Of a stretch of DNA of 64,000 nt, positions 41,713 to 50,994 are shown piece by piece. Origin of the DNA: CAJQQY01 sp045104975 (GTDB lineage: Bacteria > Bacteroidota > Bacteroidia > Chitinophagales > Saprospiraceae); assembly GCA_045104975.1 (NCBI GenBank), contig JBGCCY010000024.1:22409-86408 (forward strand), read 5' to 3'. Position numbers and translations under genes: made by a program. Under the pieces are notes generated by a model. The model had not been told where the DNA came from and did not search any database. It was given only the letters and a program-made list of their open reading frames with translations. Positions within the stretch are counted from its first letter, which is position 1. Every line of letters starts with the position of its first letter.

Positions 41713-43089
41713 ATGTTAAATATTTCAGAAAATTCCATTCTAGGAAAAGTAAGGACGGAAGATATTGCTTGTTTTCAAAGGAATGAACTACCGAAAGCGA
41801 ATCGAATGTTTGCGATTTGGTTGGTCGTATTATTAATTATGATTTTAGTTCTGTTCTTTTTGCCTTGGACTCAAAATATCCAAATGAAGGGGAAAGTAAC
41901 AACTTTTTTACCAGAACAACGACCACAAGATATTAACTCTGCGATAGCTGGGAGAATTGAAAAATGGTATGTTCAAGAAGGTGATTTGGTTTCTGCTGGA
42001 GATACTATTGCTTTTTTATCAGAGGTGAAAGCAGAATATTTTGATCCTAAATTATTGGAAAGAGCTGCTAATCAAATCGATGCAAAACAAGGTTCGATGG
42101 ATAGTTATCAACGAAAAGCAAATGCCTTGGATAATCAAATTTCAGCACTACGATTAGAGTTGTCATTCAAGAAGCAACAATTACAGAATAAGATTCAACA
42201 AGCAGAATTTAAGCAGCAAAGTCAGCAAGCTGAAGTCAACCAAAGAGAGGTGGACGCTAACATCGCTGAGTTCCAATATTTACGAACGGATACGCTTTTT
42301 CAAAAAGGAATTAAATCATTGAGTGATTTGGAGTCCAAACGATTAAAAGTCCAGTCTACCAAAGCAAAATTAATTACGACTAAAAATAAATTGCAAGAAA
42401 GTGGGAACGATTTGAGTATAGCACAACTAGCGTTAGAGACAATTGATAATGAGTATAACAATAAAATTGCAAAAGCTCAGTCAGATAAATTCTCTACGCT
42501 TTCTGCGCAATTTGAAGCGGAAGGAACTTTGAATAAATTACAAAACCAATATGCAAATTACGATCGACGTAATAATATGTATCACATCATTGCTCCACAG
42601 TCAGGGTATATTACAAAGATGCTGAAATCAGGGATTGGCGAGATCATCAAAGAAAGTGATAAGGTCGTGACAATCGTTCCTTTAAATCGAGAGTTAGCGG
42701 TAGAGATGTATGTTCGTCCGATGGATTTGCCATTGATGAATGTTGGGCAGGAAGTACGATTAGTTTTTGATGGATGGCAAGCTTTTATTATCTCAGGATG
42801 GTCGGATTTTTCTTTCGGAACTTATAGTGGTGAGGTGACTGCAGTTGATAATATTCCAAATGATAATAGTATGTATCGTATTATCATCAGGTCAAATCAA
42901 CCAGATACGAAATTCCCAGAATTACTTAGGGTAGGAGCAGGGGTGCAAGGAATTGCTTTGTTGCATGATGTACCAGTTTGGTATGAACTGTGGCGGCAAT
43001 TAAATGGATTCCCACCTGATTTTTATGAAAATGATATTAAGAAAAATGAATCTAAATTTAAGCCACCTGTGAAATCGGTTGCTAAATAG
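41713..43089 (+). CDS. HlyD-family membrane-fusion/adaptor protein
   Basis: 458 residues. One transmembrane helix near 34-55 (FAIWLVVLLIMILVLFFL), then a biotinyl-lipoyl-like barrel half (AIAGRIEKWYVQEGDLVSAGDTIAFL), a long coiled-coil hairpin (about 115-275) rich in Gln and Lys, the second barrel half (YHIIAPQSGYITKML) and a C-terminal beta-domain (VEMYVRPMDLPLMNVGQEVRLVFDGW). This is the adaptor that connects an inner-membrane ABC exporter to TolC. It follows the ABC gene by 68 bp. Confidence 0.9.
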   Translation: MLNISENSILGKVRTEDIACFQRNELPKANRMFAIWLVVLLIMILVLFFLPWTQNIQMKGKVTTFLPEQRPQDINSAIAGRIEKWYVQEGDLVSAGDTIAFLSEVKAEYFDPKLLERAANQIDAKQGSMDSYQRKANALDNQISALRLELSFKKQQLQNKIQQAEFKQQSQQAEVNQREVDANIAEFQYLRTDTLFQKGIKSLSDLESKRLKVQSTKAKLITTKNKLQESGNDLSIAQLALETIDNEYNNKIAKAQSDKFSTLSAQFEAEGTLNKLQNQYANYDRRNNMYHIIAPQSGYITKMLKSGIGEIIKESDKVVTIVPLNRELAVEMYVRPMDLPLMNVGQEVRLVFDGWQAFIISGWSDFSFGTYSGEVTAVDNIPNDNSMYRIIIRSNQPDTKFPELLRVGAGVQGIALLHDVPVWYELWRQLNGFPPDFYENDIKKNESKFKPPVKSVAK

Positions 43090-43125
43090 CAATCAGGTGT
43101 GAGGTTGGTCGCGTTGCTCTCGGTC

Positions 43126-43201
43126 AGGAGTCAGGGACTACGTGTATGCTCCATTCTTTCTTAAAAAAAAACATAGGAGAAACGATTAGCCCCTGACTCC
43201 T
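43126..43201. repeat. AGGAGTCAGGG inverted repeat
   Basis: AGGAGTCAGGG (43126-43136) is complementary to CCCTGACTCCT (43191-43201), about 54 nt apart, in the 136-bp spacer between the adaptor and channel genes. REP-like; it makes the longest gap in this gene run. Confidence 0.65.
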
Positions 43202-43225
43202 AAATAAAAATAACAATATACAAAC

Positions 43226-44641
43226 GTGATTAGAATAATTTTTTTCCTTTTAATATCAGTTCCTCTTTTTGGTCAGAAGATTGACTCTACTCAAGTTTTT
43301 TCTTTGGAAAAATATTTGACTTGGGTTCGTGCGTATCATCCTGTGATGCAGCAAGCCAATTTATTAGAAAACAAAGCTGATGCAAGTTTACTGGAAGCTC
43401 GTGGGATTTTTGATCCAAAGTGGTTTGGTGAATATGAAGATAAATCGTTTGACCAAAAAAACTATTTTCGAATAGGAGAGGCTGGCTTGAAGATTCCTAC
43501 TTGGTTTGGAATCGATGTCAAGATGGCGTACCTATGGTCCAATGGACAGTTTCTAAATCCTGAAGGAAATTTACCAACCAATGGTCAGGCAGTAATAGGA
43601 ATAGAAGTGCCTCTTTTGCAAGGTTTGACTTTTGACCAAAGGAGAGCGCAAGTGCAGCAAGCAAGATTACTTCAGGAAGGAAATGATGCTGCTCGAAGAA
43701 CTATAATAAATGATTTGTTTGTAAAAGCAATTGAAACTTATTGGAAATGGGCTTACCAAAATCAGATTCTTAAGGTTTATGAAAATTCTCTAAATCTAGC
43801 ACGAGATCGATTTCAATTAGTCAAATCAAGTTTTGAGCAAGGAGACAAACCTGCAATTGATACCTTAGAATCCTTGATTCAAATCCAAAATAGAGAAATA
43901 CAATATACTCAAGCGCAAGTTGATTTTCGGAATGCCACTTTAAAATTATCTAATTTTTTATGGTTTGAAAATCTAACACCACTAGAAGTTTCTGAGAATT
44001 TGCGACCAGAAGATTTACAGGCAGATTGGAATTTTTTAGAGGAAAAACCAAATGATAATTTTTTAAGAACTATTGCAGATTCGCATCCTGAATTACAAAG
44101 TATCCTAGTCAAGCAACAACAGTTGGATATCAAAGAAAGACTCAAAAGAGAACAATTCAAGCCGAACCTTCGATTGAATTATAATTTTTTAGGAAATGGA
44201 TTTGATTGGACAGACAATAATTCGTCAGAGTCCGTAGTCAATAATTTGGTAACTGAAAATTATAAATGGGGAGTGAAATTTAGTTATCCACTTTTGCTGA
44301 GAAAAGAGCGGGGAGGATTGGAATTGGTAAGAATAGAGCAATTAGAAAATCAATATAAACTAGGGGAGAAGCAATTAAAAATCACCAATAAGATTAATGC
44401 AATTTATCAACAATTAGAAACTACCTTTGGACAAATTACTACGCTTGAAAGTATGGTAAAGAATTATGAAACATTACTTGATGCAGAATTTGAAAAATTT
44501 AGAATTGGCGAAAGTTCCATATTTTTACTCAACAGTCGAGAGCAAAAATTAATTGATTCTCAAATGAAGTTAAATAAACTTCAAACAGAATTTCAAAAAC
44601 TGAAATGGAAATTAAGAGGAGCCAAAGGGCAACTTCAATAG
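43226..44641 (+). CDS. TolC-family outer-membrane channel protein
   Basis: 471 residues from a GTG start, with signal peptide 1-16 (ending LFGQ). It shows the internally repeated helix-strand pattern of outer-membrane efflux proteins (two related halves about 100-250 and 290-470), for example EGNDAARRTIINDLFVKAIETYWKWAYQNQ and QYKLGEKQLKITNKINAIYQQLET. The AB-barrel strand regions are Trp/Tyr-rich (YNFLGNGFDWTDNN, KWGVKFSYPL). It completes the ABC-HlyD-TolC set. Confidence 0.88.
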   Translation: MIRIIFFLLISVPLFGQKIDSTQVFSLEKYLTWVRAYHPVMQQANLLENKADASLLEARGIFDPKWFGEYEDKSFDQKNYFRIGEAGLKIPTWFGIDVKMAYLWSNGQFLNPEGNLPTNGQAVIGIEVPLLQGLTFDQRRAQVQQARLLQEGNDAARRTIINDLFVKAIETYWKWAYQNQILKVYENSLNLARDRFQLVKSSFEQGDKPAIDTLESLIQIQNREIQYTQAQVDFRNATLKLSNFLWFENLTPLEVSENLRPEDLQADWNFLEEKPNDNFLRTIADSHPELQSILVKQQQLDIKERLKREQFKPNLRLNYNFLGNGFDWTDNNSSESVVNNLVTENYKWGVKFSYPLLLRKERGGLELVRIEQLENQYKLGEKQLKITNKINAIYQQLETTFGQITTLESMVKNYETLLDAEFEKFRIGESSIFLLNSREQKLIDSQMKLNKLQTEFQKLKWKLRGAKGQLQ

Positions 44642-44690
44642 ATTTTAAACCGAAATATTTCGGCATAAAATCTAATCAAAAACAAAACGA

Positions 44691-45896
44691 ATGTTATTAG
44701 CTGCTGTCAATTCCAATCTTTATGCATTTGTCATATTGGGAATTATCATCGTAATCTTGGGAAGTATTCTGCGCTATTTTAAGCAACCATATATTATAGC
44801 ATATATTCTTGCAGGAGTATTTTTAGGTGACTTTGGTTTTCAAATTATTACCGATAAGGAACTCATTACCGTGATGGGAGATATTGGCTTGATCTTACTT
44901 TTGTTTTTTATAGGAATGGAAATTAGCCTACCCGACTTGGTGAAAAATTGGAAGGTTGCGATCATCGGAACACTCCTACAAGTTTTTGGAAGTGTGGTTT
45001 TGGTAGGTGTTATTGGTTGGTTTCTAGGATGGGAGTCGAATCGAATTATCACGATGGGATTTGTGATTAGCTTGAGTAGTTCGGCAGTAATTATTAAATT
45101 ATTGCAGGACAACGGAGAAATAGCAACTGCTACAGGAAGGAATGTTTTAAGCGTATTATTGATGCAAGATATTTTGATTGTTCCGATGTTGATTGCTACT
45201 AATTATCTAGGAGGAAATATCCCAAGTGTCGAAGAAACGATTTTGCAAATTATAGGTGGAGTACTAATCATCGGAACAATTATTTGGATTTGGAGAATCA
45301 AAGAATTTAAAATTCCATTTAGTGAGCAAGTGGAGAAGGATCATGAATTGCAAGTGTTTGTTGCTTTGGTCGTTTGTTTTGGAGGGGCAATTATTACTTC
45401 CTTTTTTGGATTATCAGCAGCCTTAGGAGCATTTGTTGGTGGAATGGTAATTCATGCAGCTCGTTCGACGGAGTGGTTTCACGATAGTTTACATTCGTTG
45501 CGAGTGATGTTTGTAGCTTTGTTTTTTGTTTCGATTGGAATGTTGATTGACTTGAATTTCTTAGTAACAAATTGGGAAACGGTCGGTCTAGTTATCCTCG
45601 CGGTTTACTTGACTAACCATTTAATCAATACTTTGATGCTTCACTATTTTGGAAGGAATTGGAAAAATAGTATTTACGGAGGAGCATTGTTAGCACAAGT
45701 GGGGGAGTTAGGTTTTGTGTTAGTGGCGAGCGCGTTTGCATCGCAAATCATCTCTGATTTTACTTATCAGTTGACAATTATTGTTATTTCATTGACACTT
45801 TTGATTAGTCCATTTTGGATAGCGATGACAAAGCGATTGATTGGAAGAAAGGAGAAACAGAAAAAAGTAAAAGATGTAAGTTTAGAAAAATCTTGA
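44691..45896 (+). CDS. Cation:proton antiporter (CPA2/KefB type)
   Basis: 401 residues, about 12 to 13 transmembrane helices. Family motifs: YFKQPYIIAYILAGVFLGDFG, DIGLILLLFFIGMEISLPDL, VISLSSSAVIIKLLQDNG with the discontinuous-helix Ser/Thr region, LLMQDILIVPML with the conserved acidic residue, and ALGAFVGGMVIHAA. No C-terminal TrkA-N/RCK domain is present, only a short charged tail (RLIGRKEKQKKVKD). It exchanges K+ or Na+ for protons. 49 bp behind the channel gene, so probably in the same transcript; a terminator follows. Confidence 0.9.
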   Translation: MLLAAVNSNLYAFVILGIIIVILGSILRYFKQPYIIAYILAGVFLGDFGFQIITDKELITVMGDIGLILLLFFIGMEISLPDLVKNWKVAIIGTLLQVFGSVVLVGVIGWFLGWESNRIITMGFVISLSSSAVIIKLLQDNGEIATATGRNVLSVLLMQDILIVPMLIATNYLGGNIPSVEETILQIIGGVLIIGTIIWIWRIKEFKIPFSEQVEKDHELQVFVALVVCFGGAIITSFFGLSAALGAFVGGMVIHAARSTEWFHDSLHSLRVMFVALFFVSIGMLIDLNFLVTNWETVGLVILAVYLTNHLINTLMLHYFGRNWKNSIYGGALLAQVGELGFVLVASAFASQIISDFTYQLTIIVISLTLLISPFWIAMTKRLIGRKEKQKKVKDVSLEKS

Positions 45897-45936
45897 TAGG
45901 AAAAAGACAATTAGAATTATTCTATTTCACATTCCT

Positions 45937-45974
45937 AAGCGGTGTTAGTCTCTAAGAGATTAACACCGCTTTTA
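45937..45974 (+). terminator. Rho-independent terminator of the export/antiporter operon
   Basis: AAGCGGTGTTA (45937-45947) pairs with 45961-45971 and an inner TCTC/GAGA extension closes the loop; TTTT follows. It ends the co-directional run begun near 37.7 kb. Confidence 0.85.
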
Positions 45975-46017
45975 TGTTAAAGCAAATTGCTTTAGTAAGG
46001 AGCATTCAAAAAGAAGT

Positions 46018-46764
46018 CTAATTTTTCGATAAACTCTTAGCTTGTTTATAAAAATTATGCGATGGTTTTTTTACAATTAAATCTAAAACCTCATCAGCTT
46101 TACCTGGTTGATTAGATTTTAAATATGCCAAGGCTAAATACCATTGACTTGCTTCAAAAAAACGATTGGAAGATTCCTTTGCCAACTCATCCAAAATAGA
46201 AATTGCTCTTCCCTCCTGCTCATTTCCCAAATGAGAAATGGCCAAATAAAACTTTCCCTCCTCGGTCTCAATTTTTTCCAGTAAAGGAATAGCATCTTGA
46301 TATTTCCCTTGCTCATATTTTTGAAAGGCTAGTTCATATTCCGTAGCGGAAGGAGTTTGACTTTTTACAATTGGAGCAATAATATTTGGGTAAGGTTGGA
46401 AGTTTTGAGCGAACAATTCATCAGAGTTGACGGATTGAGTACTCCACCAAAATAATCCCATCAACAATAATAAAGTAGCTGCCATTCCTAACCAAACAAT
46501 TTTATTGATTGGTTTTACTTTCGCTGTGGAAGTTGAAGCGGTTTGTTTTTCCTCTTGTATATTTTTTTCAAAGTTTTGTAATTTCTTTTTTAATGCTTCG
46601 CGTCCATTTTTCTTAAAAACAGGAAGACTGTCTTTTCTTAAATTGAGTTCCTTTTGAAAATCAAGATCTTTTTGTTTTGTCTCAAACAATTCTTTTTCCT
46701 TCGTATCCAATTGACTTCGAAGGTATTTATCTATCAGGTTATGATCAGTCTCTTTTAATGACAT
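46018..46764 (-). CDS. Anti-sigma-like membrane protein with C-terminal TPRs
   Basis: 248 residues. The N-terminal 80 residues are charged and helical, in the manner of a zinc-less anti-sigma domain (LIDKYLRSQLDTKEKELFETKQK). One transmembrane helix lies at about 88-108 (IVWLGMAATLLLLMGLFWW). The periplasmic C-terminus (about 135-248) has two to three TPR units (YELAFQKYEQGKYQDAIPLLEKIE, FYLAISHLGNEQEG, ASQWYLALAYLKSNQPGKADEVL). It lies 34 bp downstream of the sigma gene and is presumably its partner: the sensor side outside, the sigma-binding side inside (inference). Confidence 0.75.
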   Translation of the reverse strand: MSLKETDHNLIDKYLRSQLDTKEKELFETKQKDLDFQKELNLRKDSLPVFKKNGREALKKKLQNFEKNIQEEKQTASTSTAKVKPINKIVWLGMAATLLLLMGLFWWSTQSVNSDELFAQNFQPYPNIIAPIVKSQTPSATEYELAFQKYEQGKYQDAIPLLEKIETEEGKFYLAISHLGNEQEGRAISILDELAKESSNRFFEASQWYLALAYLKSNQPGKADEVLDLIVKKPSHNFYKQAKSLSKN

Positions 46765-46798
46765 CAGTTAGGTGATATTTTTAGAAAAAAATCTTGAA

Positions 46799-47368
46799 TT
46801 AATAAATTTCAGATTTTTCTAAAATGGTTTTTAATGATTTCATACATCTAGATTTTGTGGCTTTGACAGTATTATCATTACTATATTCCATAGTCGTTTT
46901 TATATTTTCGATGGAGTAGCGATGATAATAAAATAAGGTCAATAGCTCACGACAATTTTCTCCAAGTTGCTGAAATGCTTTTTCAATAATAAGTTGTCGG
47001 TGCGTTAATTCTATTTGTTCAAAGTATTGATTATCTGCAATTTCAATTTCTGGAAAAATCGCTTCCGCAGGAGCAGTTCGTTTTTTCTTTTTTAATTGAT
47101 TGAGTAAATTATATTTTCCAATACTAAATAAATACGTTTTTAAGCTACTCGTTAACGTGGTCAATTTGCCCTCTTTTACATTTTCATAAAATGCAATTAT
47201 CACATCTTGGTAGGCATCCAAACATTCGGATTCTGACAATCCATACCGAAGTGCAAAGTGCAAAAAATCCTCACGATACTCTCGGTAGACCTCCTCCAAC
47301 GCAGACATTCCTTTTTCTTGAATGCTGCTTAATAACTGCTGTGTGGCTTTGTTTGGATCTTCCTTCAT
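46799..47368 (-). CDS. Sigma-70-family (ECF-like) sigma factor of the TPR-CHAT module
   Basis: 189 residues. Region 2: DFLHFALRYGLSESECLDAYQDVIIAFYENVKEG and LKTYLFSIGKYNLLNQLKKK; region 4: LIIEKAFQQLGENCRELLTLFYYHRYSIENIKTTMEYSNDNTVKATKSRCMKSL. The wording (ALRYGLSESEC, YSNDNTVKATKSRC) is typical of the Bacteroidota subgroup in which sigma genes sit beside an anti-sigma-like TPR protein and a CHAT protein. It is the first gene of a two-gene operon and is divergent from the TPR-CHAT gene, 251 bp away. Confidence 0.9.
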   Translation of the reverse strand: MKEDPNKATQQLLSSIQEKGMSALEEVYREYREDFLHFALRYGLSESECLDAYQDVIIAFYENVKEGKLTTLTSSLKTYLFSIGKYNLLNQLKKKKRTAPAEAIFPEIEIADNQYFEQIELTHRQLIIEKAFQQLGENCRELLTLFYYHRYSIENIKTTMEYSNDNTVKATKSRCMKSLKTILEKSEIY

Positions 47369-47619
47369 TGATAATTTTCAAAAAGAAAAGGTTAACATTA
47401 AATAAAATAATAATCGGAAATAATAAAAAAACATATTTAAAAAAACACAAAATATAAAAAAAACAGCAACCTTGGTTAACCTATTCTACGTTAGAAATAT
47501 TAATTAATAATGTTTTACAATATCGTTTGCTTTTCAAGACAAAATAAAAAAGTTGAAAAAAGAGATTATTTTAGAATGAGAACAGTTGAGATCAAATATC
47601 ACCAAACTGAAAATAATTA

Positions 47620-50600
47620 ATGAGAATAACACTTGGCATACTCCTTAGCATTTTTTGTATTCAAATTTTCCATGCACAATCTTCCAATTCTAACCTAAGT
47701 CAGATTTTGGAAAAAATAGAAGAAGGTATTGAAAACGACGATACCTTTAATGCTTCAACTATTTTGAAAGATTGTGATTTAGCTGCTAGTTTTATCAATG
47801 ATAAAATCAATAAAGATGCTGCCTCTTTTTATTTTTTAAAAGGAAAAGCTTTATTCAAAGCAGGGGAGAAAGAATTAGCTGTTCCTGAATTAATCAAAGC
47901 CATAGAAATTAACCAACAACTAAAAGATATTGACTACGAGCAATTTCTAAATGTATATAGTTACTTGGGGAATGCGGAAAGAAAATTGGGGAACTATGAT
48001 GTCGCAAGTGATAAAATAAAAGAAGGAATTAACCTTTCACAACCTCACCTAAAGGATGATAATATAGCATTAGCTAGAGCATGGTACACCCTAGGAATGA
48101 TCGAAAGAAAAAAAGGGAATTATCAAGAATCCATAAATTTGGCAAGCAAAGGGTTAGCGATTTGTAAAACTAATCCAGATACTCCTCCAAAATTATTTTC
48201 AGAATTATACATAAGTCTTGGGACCGCCTACAAATTGATTGGAAAAGAAATACAAGCGATCCAAGCTTTTGAAAAAACGTTAGAAATCCATCAAGCCAAT
48301 AATTTACTTTATGAAGTAACTGGCGACGTTACCTATAATTTGGGAAATGCATTTTTAAGTCTTGGTGCTTTTAATAAAGCCTTGAAATATTACGATAGAG
48401 CAATCAAAATATATGAGCAAATCGATAATACTAGAGTTATTCCAAGATGTTATGTTGGACAAGGAATCGTCTATCGGAACTGGGGAGATTATGACCGAAC
48501 CTTAACTCATTACCAAAAAGCATTGGCAATGATGATAAAAAATAAGGAACCTTATCCTCCTAATATTGCGACTAATTATATGAACATCGGAGCATGTTAT
48601 CGCTACATGGAAGACTATCCGAAAGCAAGAAAAAATATATTGAAAGGACTAACGATGTACAAAGATTTTTTTAAAAAACCACATAGTTATATTGGCCGTG
48701 CATTGGCTCATTTAGGAGAGGTTGAACGAATGGATGGAAACTATGATTTGGCATTAAAATATTTTGATGAGGCTATAAGGAATTACTCACAAGCGAAGAA
48801 TCCTAGTCATCCGTACATCGCAAATATCAAAGCAAGTAAAGCAGGGACTTATCATAAAAAAGGTGAATTGAACCAAGCATTGCTCACCATGAATGAAGCG
48901 CTTGAACATGCTCATGAAAATAATTCAAAGAATCCAATTCAATATAACTGGATCGCCACGAAAGGAGAAATTTTTATTCAACAAGATCAGGAATTGACTG
49001 CGTTATCTCTCTTGGATTCGACCCTTCAGCATTTAAATTTTGATGTAAAAGATATGTCTGCGCTAAGTGATATTAGTCTTTATCTACCGATCATAAATTT
49101 AATTAAAACTAAAGCTAAAGCTTACGATGCTTTATTTTTAAAAAATAAAAGCGTAGCGGATTTAAAAAAATCTGTGGTTCAATATGAGTTGGCTACCAAC
49201 ATTTTATTTCAATTGAGAGAAAACTTTAGAACAGAGAATTCACGTCAATTTGTTTTGGAAAAACAATTTGAGGTCATCGCAAAAACGATTGAAAGTTTAA
49301 AAGAACTTTATGATAAAACTGATGATTCGCAATATGTAGAAAGAGCTTTTCAAATTGCTGAAAAAACGAAGAGTTTAATTTTGATGGAAGCTTTTGAAAA
49401 AAAGCGGGCAACTACCTTAGCTGACATCGATCCAACTATTTTAGAACGGGAACAATATCTTAGAGGGAATTTAGAATTATATGAAAAACTACATCATAAG
49501 CAATTGACTAAAAAAAAGCCTAATGATTCTTTAATTCAAGAATTAAATCAAAAAATATTCGACTATAAAAATGCTTACTTCGCTTTTCAAGATACCTTGA
49601 ATTTCCATTTAAAATCTTTTTCAAAAGAAATTAAGAAGGTTGCTGATTTATCAAATATTAGTCAACATTTAGCAAATCAAAACTTCGCGACAATTGAATA
49701 TTTCTTAACTGATTCAAGTCTTTATGTTTTCACATTTATTGACCAGCAATTTTTTTTTGATAAAGTTGGGCTTCCTTCGCAATTTAAAAATCAACTGTTG
49801 GAGTATTGTGAAAACTTAGCATCCCCTACCTCAAATTTTGAAAAATCAAAAGGTAAATTCATTGCGGATATTTTATTGAAAAAAGCTTTTGAACGATTTG
49901 GAGAAAATAATTCGATTGAAAAAATAACGATCATTCCTGATATTTGGTTGGGCTATTTACCTTTTGAAACGTTACCTATTCCTAATGAAAATGCAAAGAT
50001 GCTAATTGAAAAATTTGACATCAGTTATGCTTATGCTGCTCATCTATTGATGGCTCAAAAAGGAAATTCTTTTCATCATGCAGATAAACCAATCGCCACT
50101 TTCGCTCCTCAATATCAAAGCCATAATCAATATATTGTTGCCGCACTTAGCACTCGGTCGGGCAAAAATCTATCTGATTTACCAGGTGCAAAAAAAGAAG
50201 CAGAATTGATTGCACAACTTTTTGGAGGAGATGCATTTACGGGAAATTCAGTTACTGAATCGCAATTTCGACAAAGTGCTAAGGATTATAAATTACTCCA
50301 TTTATCGATGCATGCTGAACTAGACGATGTCAATCCAATGTATTCTCATTTTATTTTTAATACTCAAAATGATACACTTCATGATGGAATTCTCACTGCT
50401 GCGGAATTACATAATCTTCAATTGAATGCAGACTTAGCAGTATTAAGTGCATGCAATACAGGATTTGGAAAAATCAAAAAAGGGGAGGGGATCATGAGTT
50501 TATCGAGAGCATTTCGATATGCAGGTGTGCCGTCCACGGTGATGAGTTTGTGGAAAGTCCCCGATGATGCGACCTCTAAAATTATGTCTTCTTTTTATCA

Positions 50601-50829
50601 ATTTTTAAAAGAAGGCGATACCAAAGATAGTGCGTTGCGCCGCGCAAAATTAGCTTACCTCGATCAGACCATGACTCCTGAACAGAAACATCCTTTTTAT
50701 TGGGCAGGTTTTGTAGCCGCTGGAGATATGGATAAAATTACAGCTACTTCTTCCAATTATTGGAAATGGGGAATAGGATTGTTATTGGTTATAGGATTGA
50801 TTTTTGGATACTTCAATAAATCTAGCTGA
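47620..50829 (+). CDS. TPR-CHAT protein (caspase-like peptidase domain), exported and membrane-anchored
   Basis: 1069 residues. Signal peptide 1-20 (ending FHAQ), then about ten TPRs through residue 450 (for example LARAWYTLGMIERKKGNYQESI, TYNLGNAFLSLGAFNKALKYY), a helical linker to about 690, and a CHAT domain from about 700 to 1035. The catalytic dyad is visible: LHLSMHAE with H898 and LSACNTGFG with C945; SRAFRYAGVPSTVMSLWKVPD follows as in family members. A final hydrophobic segment (about 1046-1065, WGIGLLLVIGLIFGYF) anchors the C-terminus. CHAT domains are caspase-related cysteine proteases. Divergent from a sigma/anti-sigma-like pair. Confidence 0.88.
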   Translation: MRITLGILLSIFCIQIFHAQSSNSNLSQILEKIEEGIENDDTFNASTILKDCDLAASFINDKINKDAASFYFLKGKALFKAGEKELAVPELIKAIEINQQLKDIDYEQFLNVYSYLGNAERKLGNYDVASDKIKEGINLSQPHLKDDNIALARAWYTLGMIERKKGNYQESINLASKGLAICKTNPDTPPKLFSELYISLGTAYKLIGKEIQAIQAFEKTLEIHQANNLLYEVTGDVTYNLGNAFLSLGAFNKALKYYDRAIKIYEQIDNTRVIPRCYVGQGIVYRNWGDYDRTLTHYQKALAMMIKNKEPYPPNIATNYMNIGACYRYMEDYPKARKNILKGLTMYKDFFKKPHSYIGRALAHLGEVERMDGNYDLALKYFDEAIRNYSQAKNPSHPYIANIKASKAGTYHKKGELNQALLTMNEALEHAHENNSKNPIQYNWIATKGEIFIQQDQELTALSLLDSTLQHLNFDVKDMSALSDISLYLPIINLIKTKAKAYDALFLKNKSVADLKKSVVQYELATNILFQLRENFRTENSRQFVLEKQFEVIAKTIESLKELYDKTDDSQYVERAFQIAEKTKSLILMEAFEKKRATTLADIDPTILEREQYLRGNLELYEKLHHKQLTKKKPNDSLIQELNQKIFDYKNAYFAFQDTLNFHLKSFSKEIKKVADLSNISQHLANQNFATIEYFLTDSSLYVFTFIDQQFFFDKVGLPSQFKNQLLEYCENLASPTSNFEKSKGKFIADILLKKAFERFGENNSIEKITIIPDIWLGYLPFETLPIPNENAKMLIEKFDISYAYAAHLLMAQKGNSFHHADKPIATFAPQYQSHNQYIVAALSTRSGKNLSDLPGAKKEAELIAQLFGGDAFTGNSVTESQFRQSAKDYKLLHLSMHAELDDVNPMYSHFIFNTQNDTLHDGILTAAELHNLQLNADLAVLSACNTGFGKIKKGEGIMSLSRAFRYAGVPSTVMSLWKVPDDATSKIMSSFYQFLKEGDTKDSALRRAKLAYLDQTMTPEQKHPFYWAGFVAAGDMDKITATSSNYWKWGIGLLLVIGLIFGYFNKSS

Positions 50830-50934
50830 AAGCGTAAATTCGTGATAGTTTGCCAAGCGAATTTCTCATTCCCAATACTCTAGCATTGGTTTAAATACCG
50901 TTAAAGGATGAAGAATGAATACAGACTGTCAACA

Positions 50935-50973
50935 TAAAAAAGCCGAATTGCTAATTGCAATTCGGCCTTTTTT
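50935..50973. terminator. Bidirectional terminator between CHAT and lamin-tail genes
   Basis: GCCGAATTGC (50942-50951) pairs perfectly with 50957-50966, flanked by A5 and T6 tracts. Confidence 0.9.
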
Positions 50974-50994
50974 ATAATGAAAAGACTTCTAGTT

